Of a stretch of DNA of 6,454 nt, positions 1 through 6,454 are shown in pieces. Origin of the DNA: an uncultured Mediterranea sp. (GTDB lineage: Bacteria; Bacteroidota; Bacteroidia; Bacteroidales; Bacteroidaceae); contig CAMGAL010000125.1 of assembly GCA_946007445.1 (NCBI GenBank), forward strand, positions 1 to 6,454. Direction: 5' to 3'. The notes beneath the pieces were generated by a model. That model had not been told where the DNA came from. It did not search any database and saw only the letters and a list, made by a program, of their open reading frames with translations. Position numbers and translations under genes: made by a program. The first letter of the stretch is position 1; every line of letters begins with the position of its first letter.

Positions 1-1429
1 GGTTGAGCTGATCGACATAGAGCTTGAAGGTGGTCGTGGCGGGGAAGTCGTACTCATGGTCGCCCAGGCGGGGAAAGACCACGCGCGGAAAGGCCAGCGA
101 GGTGGAGATTCCCCACTCGTAGCTGTCCATCAGCGAGGTGCTGTTCTTGCCGGTCTGCCACTCGTAGGAGCCTTTCAGCTCGACGTTCCACGACTCGCCG
201 CCTCCGAAGACGTTCTTCTTGGTCAGGGTGAACGCTGCTCCGGGGCCGGTCTGGTTGTTGCTCTTCATCTTGATGTTGAAGTCCAGCTCGGCATCGTAGG
301 GCTTGTCCAGGGCGGCATGGATGAAGAGGTCGAGCGTATCGGCCACCAGGGCCGTGTCGCGCGGCTGGTAGCGCATCTCGGCAGAGCGGAAGATGCCTAC
401 GTTGGCCAGGCGCTCCTGGATGCGGGTCTGCCGGTAGAGGCTGTAAAGATTCTCGTAGCGGCGCTGGCGCGACACGCCGGCACTGTCCTGCACGGGGCGC
501 TTGTAGCGGTAGTCGCGGTAGTTGAGCCAGCGGTAGAGCATGGAGGGGCGCACCCGCAGCTTGTCGTGGTAGTAGATGCGGAGGTCCTTGTAGAGGGTCA
601 TGGTGTCCGGCTGCTCGCCGTTGCGCCCGTAGAGGAAGAAGGAGGTCTGCCCCGTATAGAAGGGCTTCTGGGCCGCCTCGGGCATACCTGCCACCGGCAC
701 CATGCGCAGGCTGACGTGTCCTCCAGGCACTTGGGTGGTGTCGGCCTGGTAGGTCAGGTAGTCGGGCCGGAAATAGTAGCAACCCACGTTGCGCAGCAGG
801 GTGCTGACGCGCGTGCGCTCGCCGTCGAGGTCCAGCACATTGAACTGGCTGCCGGCGGCCAGCCGGGAGCGGCGGCGGCCCAGCTCCATGATGCGCTGCG
901 TGCGGGGTGTGAAGCCGCGATACTCCAGCGTGTCGATGAAGTAGGGCTGGCGCATATCGACCGTGTATTGCAGCTTGACCTTCAGCGAGTCCTTGGGGCT
1001 GACAAAGGTCTGATAGCTGACTCGCCCGTTGAAGTAGCCATAGTCGCGCAGGATGTTCTGGGCGGCCTTCTGGCGGATGCCGGGATTGACGGCCGAGAGG
1101 GTGACGGGCGTAGCGGCAAAGCGGTCGTACACCCAGCGGCCAAACCCTCGCTTGTCGGCGTAGGAGGAGAAGCCGCTGTAGAACCAGAGGCCCACGGGCA
1201 GCGGGGTGCGCAGGGTGGAGCTGCCCAGGAAGGAGTTGTTGGGCGCCTTGGCCAGCGCCGCCTCCAGCTCCTCGATGGCCGTCTCGCCCACGGTGGTAGG
1301 CACGGGATTCTCTATCTTCATCGGTTTCTGGCCGATGTAGAGCTGTTCGCCTTCGGGCAGGTGGCTGGTGGTGGAACAGGCTGCCAGCAGCAGACCGAGT
1401 ATCAGGACATAGAGTGGGTTTTGCCTCAT
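1..1429 (-). CDS. tamL: TamL, lipid-anchored Omp85/TamA-family outer membrane protein (3' end cut by window)
   Basis: Outer-membrane assembly factor of the Omp85 superfamily and expected partner of the TamB encoded just upstream. Translating the minus strand from 1429 gives 476 codons without a stop to the window edge. Residues 1-17 are a lipoprotein signal ending in the lipobox LAAC, with Cys18 as the acylation site. Periplasmic POTRA-like units follow. One is near residues 85-160, with a GYFN turn at 131-134 and an alternating YTV strand near 155. A second is near 162-240, opening PYFID. A third is near 290-375, with a helix ending NVGIF at 343-347. The barrel begins near residue 379 and carries the Omp85-type strand-turn NVFGGGE at 406-412. 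Relatives are roughly 750-800 residues (from memory), so most of the barrel is missing here. The start is fixed by the lipobox, a strong Shine-Dalgarno and the ATGA overlap with tamB. Residues 280-340 are rich in Tyr and Arg. Family assignment is firm; the TamL rather than BamA label rests on the lipobox and the tamB linkage. Confidence 0.93.
   Translation of the reverse strand, partial: MRQNPLYVLILGLLLAACSTTSHLPEGEQLYIGQKPMKIENPVPTTVGETAIEELEAALAKAPNNSFLGSSTLRTPLPVGLWFYSGFSSYADKRGFGRWVYDRFAATPVTLSAVNPGIRQKAAQNILRDYGYFNGRVSYQTFVSPKDSLKVKLQYTVDMRQPYFIDTLEYRGFTPRTQRIMELGRRRSRLAAGSQFNVLDLDGERTRVSTLLRNVGCYYFRPDYLTYQADTTQVPGGHVSLRMVPVAGMPEAAQKPFYTGQTSFFLYGRNGEQPDTMTLYKDLRIYYHDKLRVRPSMLYRWLNYRDYRYKRPVQDSAGVSRQRRYENLYSLYRQTRIQERLANVGIFRSAEMRYQPRDTALVADTLDLFIHAALDKPYDAELDFNIKMKSNNQTGPGAAFTLTKKNVFGGGESWNVELKGSYEWQTGKNSTSLMDSYEWGISTSLAFPRVVFPRLGDHEYDFPATTTFKLYVDQLN
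1376..1429 (-). other. Type II (lipoprotein) signal peptide of TamL
   Basis: The first 18 codons encode a short, weakly basic N-terminus (Arg2), a hydrophobic core rich in Leu, and the lipobox Leu-Ala-Ala-Cys with Cys18 at 1378-1376. The mature protein would begin Cys-Ser-Thr-Thr-Ser-His-Leu-Pro. There is no acidic cluster right after the cysteine of the kind that marks surface-exported lipoproteins in Bacteroidota. The lipid anchor is therefore expected in the periplasmic leaflet of the outer membrane, next to the POTRA domains. Family context: lipid anchoring is the property that gives TamL its name. Confidence 0.88.
1426..1429 (-). other. ATGA stop/start overlap joining tamB and tamL
   Basis: On the minus strand the four bases ATGA contain the tamL start (1429-1427) and the tamB stop TGA (1428-1426). 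Such overlaps usually mean translational coupling by terminating and re-initiating ribosomes, and they imply a single transcript. It supports the two proteins being made together as partners. Confidence 0.92.
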
Positions 1430-4400
1430 GGTTGCTTCCTCCTTCTTAAGATAAACAATTCGCTCAGGCGATCCATCTTCCGGCGCAGGACTAGTCCGGC
1501 GCCGGTCTCGGTAATCTCGCCGTCGAGCACACTTTCATAGTTCTTGTTGTAGAACACGCGGACGTGGCATCCGCCCGAACGGTCGATGCGGTACTCCAGG
1601 GAGATGTTGTCGATGAATGACTCCACGTCGTTGCCGGTGTTGCTGCCTCCGGCGGAGTACTTGCCGCCGATGTTGATCTGCACGCGGTCGCCGAAGATGC
1701 GCTGGGAGTAGCGGAAGCTGTAGTCTGTCTGGGTGTCGCCCGTCTCGGACGAGGTGCGGTTCTCCAGGCCTACGCTGAAGCTGGCGTTGGAGCTCTGCAA
1801 GGCCGAGCCGGCCAGGGCGTTGATCTGGCTCTGCAGCACGCTGTTGAGGGCCGCATTCATGTTGAGTCCGCCTCCCTTCACACCGCTGTTCATGTAGATG
1901 CCGGTGGCCAGCATGGCAATGGCCTGCTTGCTGCGCTCCTCGGCTCCCATGCTCTGCAGTTCGTTGGCCACGGTGGCATCTTCGGGGGCGGCAATGTCGA
2001 ATACCAGTTCGGGTGCCTCCAGCCGGTTCTTGATGGCAATGGAGACGTCGAAGTTCACCATGCGCGTCCCTCCGTTGCCGCCATCGGCCACCGAAGCCCG
2101 GAGCCGCTCGGTGGCAGTGAGGTTGAGCGTGGGATTCATGATGTCGCCCCGCCAATCCACATAGCTGCCTTCGGCCAGCTTGAACTCCTTGAGCGGAATG
2201 ATGGGGAGCGAATACTTCATGGTGCCGTCCGTCAGGGTGTAGCGTCCCGTGAGGCTCACGTCGCCCTGAGGCGTGTACTGCATATTCAGGTCGCCTCCGC
2301 CCTGCAGCTCGACATACTTGCTGCGGTCGGGGCTGAGGTCGGCCCTGAGTCGGACGGCATCGTCGATGTGTACCATCATGACCATGTCCATGCCGCCCAG
2401 CGCGAGGGAAGGTGTCTCCTCCTCCACGGTGCGCAGGGTGTCGCTGAAGGAGGTGAAGGTGACCAGTCCATCCAGCCGGTCTTCCACCGTGAGGGGAGAG
2501 TCGGTCATGACGTAGGTCACGTTGGTATTGCCCAGCAGGTTCATGCGGCCACGCATGACGGGTGCATCCAGCGGGCCGCGCACGGTGGCTTTCACATCGA
2601 CGTACACCTTGCCATAGACCAGGCTCTCGCGGGTGCGGGGCGCATCGAGCAGCGTATAGTTCTCGGCCAGCAGGTCGAGGTAGGCCATCGGCTTGTCCAG
2701 CCGGCGGAAGTCCACATAGCCGTCGATGGTGAAGGGGTTGCGGCTGGTGGTGAAGATGGCAAACTTGTCGAAGTTCAGGCGGTTGTCGCGGATGGTGACC
2801 GGGCGCTTGTCAAACAGGTATCGGGCCCCTACTTGGCGGGCATAGAGCGACACGCTGTCCGGCATCAGCTCGCCGTTGATGAGGGGTTGTCCGGCAGAGC
2901 CTTCCACCGCCAACGAGCCATCCACATCGCCGGCAAAGGCCACCATGCCATCGGGCACGAAGGCATTGAGCATCTCCAGGGGGAAGTGCTCCAACGCCGC
3001 CTCCACCTGCAGGGAGTCGCTCCCCTCGGTCGTCGTCAGGCGGCCCCCGGCGGTCATCACCTCGCGCCCCTCGTAGGTGAGGTAGCTGTCCACATAGTGC
3101 AGGTTCTCCTCGCCGGGCAACCAGGTGGCTCCCAAGGCCAGGTCGCCCACCCGACGCCGCTCGTAGGTGAACTCGTCCACCTGGGCCTCGGCCGACACCT
3201 GCAAGGAAACGGGCGTCCGGATATACTGCGCCTCCACCGAGAAGAGGCCCGACAGACGGGGCATATAGGGCACTACATCGCTCAGCTGCGAGAGTTGGAA
3301 GCGGCTCAGCTCCAGGTTGATATTCTGCAACGAGACGGTGTCAGCCTGATTGCTCTGCATACGGAAGCAGAGGCCCTCGTCGCTGTCCATGTCCACGTTG
3401 GCATAGACGCGCATGTTCTTGTGGAGGTAAATCCAATTGGCCTTATCGACGAAGCGGAACTTCCGATAGGCAATGATGGGCTCCTGGGGGGTGAGTTGCA
3501 CCAACAGTCCGTTGCCTTTGCCATGGCCTTCGCTCAGGGGGCGGGCGTTGAGCCCGAAGAGCACTCCCTTGCGGCCGTCGCCATCGGTGAAGTCGAGGGT
3601 CAGCTCGGCATCCTCACTGCGTATCTCGCCCGTCAGCGTGCTGCGGAACACCTGTTGCGGATTCTTCGGTCCGTTGATTACACCGCCTTGCAGGGTCATG
3701 CGGGCCGTGTCCTGACGAATGGCAAAGAAGAGGGTGTCCAGCTGCAGGGAGTCCATGCGCAAGCCATGTACCGCGGTGCGGCCATTGATGCCCTTGTCCG
3801 GCGTGAAGCCGAAGCTGAACTTGAAGTCGTCGTAGCGGATATCCTTGGTGGCCAGGAAGTAGCTGACGGGATTCTCGCGCCCGGCATAGAGGTGCATACC
3901 GGCCGAGGGCAGGGTGCGGCGCAGTTCGGCATGATCCAGCCGGCGCTCGTCAATCTGGCGGGCAAGCACGGTCATGAACCGGTCGCCCTGCTGCATGAGC
4001 TGCTTCAAGGTGCTGCGGGCCCGCAGCCGCAGGTTCATGTCGCCGGCATCGAGGCGCAGCTTCACGGAGTCGCGCCGGGCCTCGCCCTGCACGGCGAAGG
4101 CAAACGGACGTTTCAGGGGTCGGGGGGCGATGCCTAATGCATGGAGGTCCAGCTGATGCACATCCAGCTGCAGCCGGCCATCCAGGTAGCGGCGGTCCAG
4201 CCGCAAATCGGCATCGGCCTGCATCTGCAGCAGGGAGTTGTGGCTATAGAGCGACACACTGCCCACGGAGCGCTCCACCCCACCCTTGAGCCCCATGCCG
4301 CTGAGGTGCCAACGGCCGTAGTGCAAGCGGTCGAGAGCCGCCTCCAGGCGGGCGGTGGTGCGCGGATGGTCCGGCCGGAACCCCTTGCCCGCCAGAGAGG

Positions 4401-6000
4401 CATGGGCCGTGAGCAGATAGAGCGAGTCTTGGGGCAGGAAGTGGTGCAGCTGCAGCGAGTCGATGCTGATACGGGCCTGATACTGCTCGTCAGTCGCATC
4501 CAGCATGGCATCCAGCGAGAGCCTGCCCTCGCTCTCCTGCAGCCGGAGCTGCCCCGTGTAGCGAGGACCCTCCAAGGCCATGCGGGCGGCCAGGTGCATA
4601 CTGTCGGGCACCAGGAGCGACCCGCCGGGCTTCATACCGGCCAGGGCCGTCAGGAAATTCAAGTCATAGGTACGCATCTCCACATCCACGCCGCCGCTGC
4701 GGGCCAGGCTGTCGGAGAGGTGATGGAACTCGCCTCCGCCCTGCAGGCTGAAGGCACCCGGCAAATCGACGGAGAAGCGAGAAATCTGCATCTGCTTGAG
4801 GTTGCCCTCCGTAGCGGCATGAACCAGCAGCGGATGGGCAGGATAGGCCTCGCGGAAAGCCTGCGGCAAGGCTCCTGCCAGCAGCATGACGTCGGTCTTG
4901 CCGATGGTGGCATCCAGCCGGCCGGAGAGATGGCCGGTGGTGGGGATGTCTATCAGTTCCCAATAGGTCTGAGCCTGGAGAGTGAGGTGGCTATGAGGTG
5001 TCAGCAGGCGCAGTTGGGGCAATCGGATGCACGACGAGTCGGCGTGCAGGCGTGCGGAGAGCGACGTGATGCTCAGGCCGCTGCGCTCGTTCATGCTCAG
5101 TCGGCGGAGCACACCGTTGAGATGCCGCCCCTCGCAGAGCACCGAGTCCATCGCTACCTCTATGTCGCGCAGGGCGATGTGTGAGGCGTCCAGCCCCTCG
5201 CCGGGTGGCAGGGTACCCATATCGTAGCTCAGCGAAGAGCCGCCCAGGGTGAACGACCGCCATCCATAGCATCCGCGCCCCAAGTCGGCCTCTGCCTCAG
5301 CCACTCGGGCTTGGCCAACGTGTGTGGTCAGGCGTGTGGAGTCGAGCGGTAGTGCCAGCGAGAAGCCCACATCGGCCAGCGCCAGCTCGTGGAGCGTAAT
5401 CTTCCAGTCGGGCAAGGGTGTGGCAGTGGTGTCGGCAGCTGTATCGGTGGTGTCGGCCAGGCAGACATCCACCTGCGTATCATCGAGGGCGATGCGGTTG
5501 AGCACCACCTCTCGGCGAGCCAAGTCGATGCCGTGGCTCACCAGGTGGAAACGGCCCAACCGGCCCCTCAGCTGCATTCCTTCCAGCAGATGCGAGGAGT
5601 AGAGCTGCACCTGCTGCAGGCTCACTTCATCCACCTCCACCCGTCCGCCCAGCAAGGGCAGAGCCTGCACCCGCACGCGCAGGCTGGCTACCTGCAGCAA
5701 GGTGTCGGCCGCCTGCAGGGAGTCGGCAGGCTGCACCACCTGCACGCCCCGCACCAGCAGGTCGAGCGGGAAGCGCAAGTCGATGCGCTCCATGCGGATG
5801 TCCATGCCCGTGGCATCGGAAGCCAGCGCGGTGGCCTGTCGGCGGATGAACTGCTGGATGGGAGGGACATAGAGCAGCAGCATCAGCGTCAGAAAGAGGG
5901 CCGGCGGCGTGAGCAGCACCGCCCACACCCAGCGTCGGCCACGACGCGGCTTGCGGGGTTGCCCAGTCGGCTCATTGAGTATCTTCTCAGCTTCTTCCAT
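1426..6000 (-). CDS. tamB: TamB, translocation and assembly module inner-membrane subunit (AsmA-like, DUF490)
   Basis: Complete 1524-residue protein that spans the periplasm between an inner-membrane anchor and its Omp85 partner. TamB-type proteins act in outer-membrane protein assembly and, as AsmA-like bridges, in phospholipid transport. Residues 17-23 are basic (KPRRGRR) and precede one membrane segment at about 24-45, giving a cytoplasmic N-terminus. Residues 50-640 are beta-rich AsmA-like repeats with alternating hydrophobic residues. A charged helical stretch at about 663-697 interrupts them. More beta repeats follow to about 1020. The C-terminal TamB domain (PF04357/DUF490) then includes GSLAVEG at 1028-1034, RGPLDAP at 1141-1147, LPIIPLKEF at 1265-1273, GSYVDWRGD at 1278-1286, and APELVFDIAAPED at 1329-1341. 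It is longer than E. coli TamB (1259 aa), as expected for Bacteroidota. A Thr/Asp linker lies at 183-194. The ATG at 6000 is the only ATG, GTG or TTG in frame after the upstream stop and places the anchor correctly. Expression is likely from a promoter upstream of the glycosyltransferase gene. Confidence 0.95.
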   Translation of the reverse strand: MEEAEKILNEPTGQPRKPRRGRRWVWAVLLTPPALFLTLMLLLYVPPIQQFIRRQATALASDATGMDIRMERIDLRFPLDLLVRGVQVVQPADSLQAADTLLQVASLRVRVQALPLLGGRVEVDEVSLQQVQLYSSHLLEGMQLRGRLGRFHLVSHGIDLARREVVLNRIALDDTQVDVCLADTTDTAADTTATPLPDWKITLHELALADVGFSLALPLDSTRLTTHVGQARVAEAEADLGRGCYGWRSFTLGGSSLSYDMGTLPPGEGLDASHIALRDIEVAMDSVLCEGRHLNGVLRRLSMNERSGLSITSLSARLHADSSCIRLPQLRLLTPHSHLTLQAQTYWELIDIPTTGHLSGRLDATIGKTDVMLLAGALPQAFREAYPAHPLLVHAATEGNLKQMQISRFSVDLPGAFSLQGGGEFHHLSDSLARSGGVDVEMRTYDLNFLTALAGMKPGGSLLVPDSMHLAARMALEGPRYTGQLRLQESEGRLSLDAMLDATDEQYQARISIDSLQLHHFLPQDSLYLLTAHASLAGKGFRPDHPRTTARLEAALDRLHYGRWHLSGMGLKGGVERSVGSVSLYSHNSLLQMQADADLRLDRRYLDGRLQLDVHQLDLHALGIAPRPLKRPFAFAVQGEARRDSVKLRLDAGDMNLRLRARSTLKQLMQQGDRFMTVLARQIDERRLDHAELRRTLPSAGMHLYAGRENPVSYFLATKDIRYDDFKFSFGFTPDKGINGRTAVHGLRMDSLQLDTLFFAIRQDTARMTLQGGVINGPKNPQQVFRSTLTGEIRSEDAELTLDFTDGDGRKGVLFGLNARPLSEGHGKGNGLLVQLTPQEPIIAYRKFRFVDKANWIYLHKNMRVYANVDMDSDEGLCFRMQSNQADTVSLQNINLELSRFQLSQLSDVVPYMPRLSGLFSVEAQYIRTPVSLQVSAEAQVDEFTYERRRVGDLALGATWLPGEENLHYVDSYLTYEGREVMTAGGRLTTTEGSDSLQVEAALEHFPLEMLNAFVPDGMVAFAGDVDGSLAVEGSAGQPLINGELMPDSVSLYARQVGARYLFDKRPVTIRDNRLNFDKFAIFTTSRNPFTIDGYVDFRRLDKPMAYLDLLAENYTLLDAPRTRESLVYGKVYVDVKATVRGPLDAPVMRGRMNLLGNTNVTYVMTDSPLTVEDRLDGLVTFTSFSDTLRTVEEETPSLALGGMDMVMMVHIDDAVRLRADLSPDRSKYVELQGGGDLNMQYTPQGDVSLTGRYTLTDGTMKYSLPIIPLKEFKLAEGSYVDWRGDIMNPTLNLTATERLRASVADGGNGGTRMVNFDVSIAIKNRLEAPELVFDIAAPEDATVANELQSMGAEERSKQAIAMLATGIYMNSGVKGGGLNMNAALNSVLQSQINALAGSALQSSNASFSVGLENRTSSETGDTQTDYSFRYSQRIFGDRVQINIGGKYSAGGSNTGNDVESFIDNISLEYRIDRSGGCHVRVFYNKNYESVLDGEITETGAGLVLRRKMDRLSELFILRRRKQP
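1438..1444 (-). promoter_or_regulatory. Strong Shine-Dalgarno sequence for tamL
   Basis: The minus strand reads AAGGAGG at 1444-1438, followed by an 8-base spacer and the tamL ATG at 1429-1427. This is a near-perfect anti-Shine-Dalgarno complement at optimal spacing. It lies within the last codons of tamB, where it forces AGA-AGG-AGG for three arginines. Arginine codons just before it (CGC, CGG, CGC) are of the CGN type. It decides the tamL start and suggests that initiation depends on ribosomes arriving from tamB. By contrast, the tamB start has no purine-rich element. Confidence 0.8.
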
Positions 6001-6042
6001 AAGAGTGTTCGGGGAGATTAAAGGGAACGACCTATCAACAAA
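6001..6042. other. Short intergenic gap between glycosyltransferase gene and tamB
   Basis: Forty-two bases separate the glycosyltransferase stop from the tamB ATG. No inverted repeat able to act as a terminator and no Shine-Dalgarno sequence are visible. On the minus strand a TTTG (6042-6039) lies 18 bases before TAATCTCC (6020-6013). This only faintly resembles the Bacteroides -33/-7 promoter (TTTG, TAnnTTTG), with three of six fixed bases in the -7 element. I read the gap as an internal operon spacer. Confidence 0.6.
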
Positions 6043-6454
6043 TCAGCGTCCGCATTGGTTCGCCTCGTCGTGCATCAGCAACTGCTCGACGTTGTAGCGA
6101 GGACGGTGTTTCACCTCGATATAGATCTTGCCAATGTACTCGCCCACGATGCCCAGCGACACGAGCACCACACCGCCCACCAGCCAGATGGAGACCATCA
6201 GCGAGGCCCAGCCGGGAGTGGTGTTGTGTATCAGGTAGGCATGGAGGGTATAGAGCATCACGCCCAAGGCCACCAGGATGAAGCAGCAGCCCAACCAGAA
6301 AATCATGCGCACCGGCTTGACGGAGAAAGAGGTGATGCCGTCGATGGCAAAGTTGAGCATCTTGCGCAGGGGGTACTTGGACTCGCCGGCAAAGCGCTTG
6401 TCGCGGTCGTAATAGACCTTCGCCGTCCGATAGGCGATGAGGGGCACCAATCCG
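6043..6454 (-). CDS. Membrane-anchored family 2 glycosyltransferase, polyprenyl-phosphate sugar transferase type (C-terminal part; 5' end cut by window)
   Basis: About 136 C-terminal residues of a GT2 enzyme of the DPM1/GtrB/ArnC kind. These move a sugar from a nucleotide donor onto undecaprenyl (or similar) phosphate at the cytoplasmic face of the inner membrane. The product feeds LPS, O-antigen or surface-glycan modification. The GT-A catalytic domain with its Asp motifs is outside the window. What remains is the family tail: FAGESKYPLRKML, an amphipathic helix with DGITSFSVKP, a first membrane segment (about IFWLGCCFILVALGVMLYTL), a second one (about LMVSIWLVGGVVLVSLGIVG), then EYIGKIYIEVKHRPRY and a short cytoplasmic tail. 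The reading frame continues in from the edge (…GLVPLIAYRTA), so the TTG at 6450 is an internal Leu codon and not a start. Donor sugar and acceptor cannot be told from this part. It is upstream of tamB on the same strand, 42 bases away, and probably in the same operon. Confidence 0.92.
   Translation of the reverse strand, partial: GLVPLIAYRTAKVYYDRDKRFAGESKYPLRKMLNFAIDGITSFSVKPVRMIFWLGCCFILVALGVMLYTLHAYLIHNTTPGWASLMVSIWLVGGVVLVSLGIVGEYIGKIYIEVKHRPRYNVEQLLMHDEANQCGR

Noticed and set aside
54..782. A 242-codon minus-strand frame overlapping the tamL region.
   Set aside because: It is out of frame with TamL and gives a Pro/Arg/Leu/Ala-rich translation with no family features. The TamL frame over the same bases has a lipobox, POTRA motifs and a barrel turn.
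56..6021. Long open frames on the plus strand opposite the real genes (56-1540, 2368-4137, 4141-5184, 5389-6021), up to 589 codons.
   Set aside because: Each is exactly codon-aligned with the minus-strand gene it opposes. They stay open because TTA, CTA and TCA codons are scarce in these GC-rich genes. The translations are low-complexity (rich in His, Gln, Gly, Val, Ala) with no recognisable domain.
6013..6042. Possible Bacteroides-type promoter (TTTG, then TAATCTCC) before tamB on the minus strand.
   Set aside because: Only three of the six fixed -7 bases match and the spacing is at the short edge. One such match in 42 bases is not convincing.
6448..6450. TTG as a start codon for a short 135-residue membrane protein.
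   Set aside because: The frame continues upstream to the window edge with residues fitting the GT2 family. The protein begins mid-domain, so this is a truncated glycosyltransferase and not a small gene.
1..6454. Mobile elements, CRISPR arrays, tRNA/rRNA genes, defence or toxin-antitoxin genes.
   Set aside because: The two complete gene junctions are tight and coding covers all but 42 bases. No direct repeats with spacers, transposase motifs or RNA gene sequences were seen.

Overview
The window is a piece of one minus-strand envelope-biogenesis operon, most likely from a GC-rich member of the Bacteroidales (Bacteroidota). Three sampled 60-base lines give about 60 percent G+C. The taxonomic call rests on gene content: a lipid-anchored Omp85 protein of the TamL type directly coupled to a long (1524 aa) TamB. 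That pairing is characteristic of Bacteroidota. No rRNA or other taxonomic marker is present, so the genus is open.

Reading in the direction of transcription (right to left): (1) positions 6454-6043 hold the C-terminal end of a membrane-anchored family 2 glycosyltransferase of the polyprenyl-phosphate sugar transferase (GtrB/DPM1/ArnC-like) type. Its catalytic N-terminal domain lies outside the window. (2) After a 42-base gap with no obvious promoter or terminator, positions 6000-1426 hold a complete tamB. (3) The tamB stop overlaps the start of tamL by four bases (ATGA), and tamL runs off the left edge after 476 codons. This leaves the lipoprotein signal, the POTRA region and the start of the beta-barrel.

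Functionally, TamB is an inner-membrane-anchored, periplasm-spanning AsmA-like protein, and TamL is its outer-membrane Omp85 partner. Together they would form a bridge used for outer-membrane protein assembly and/or lipid transport. The upstream glycosyltransferase would load sugar onto a polyprenyl phosphate carrier for LPS or other surface-glycan modification. Its co-transcription with tamBL is inferred from strand and spacing only.

Nearly all of the window is coding. I found no tRNA, rRNA, CRISPR, insertion sequence, integration site or phage gene, and no clearly undescribed system. The most unusual local signal is a textbook Shine-Dalgarno sequence for tamL, written inside the tamB 3' end with AGA/AGG arginine codons that contrast with the CGN arginine codons elsewhere. 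This stands out in a phylum where Shine-Dalgarno pairing is normally little used.
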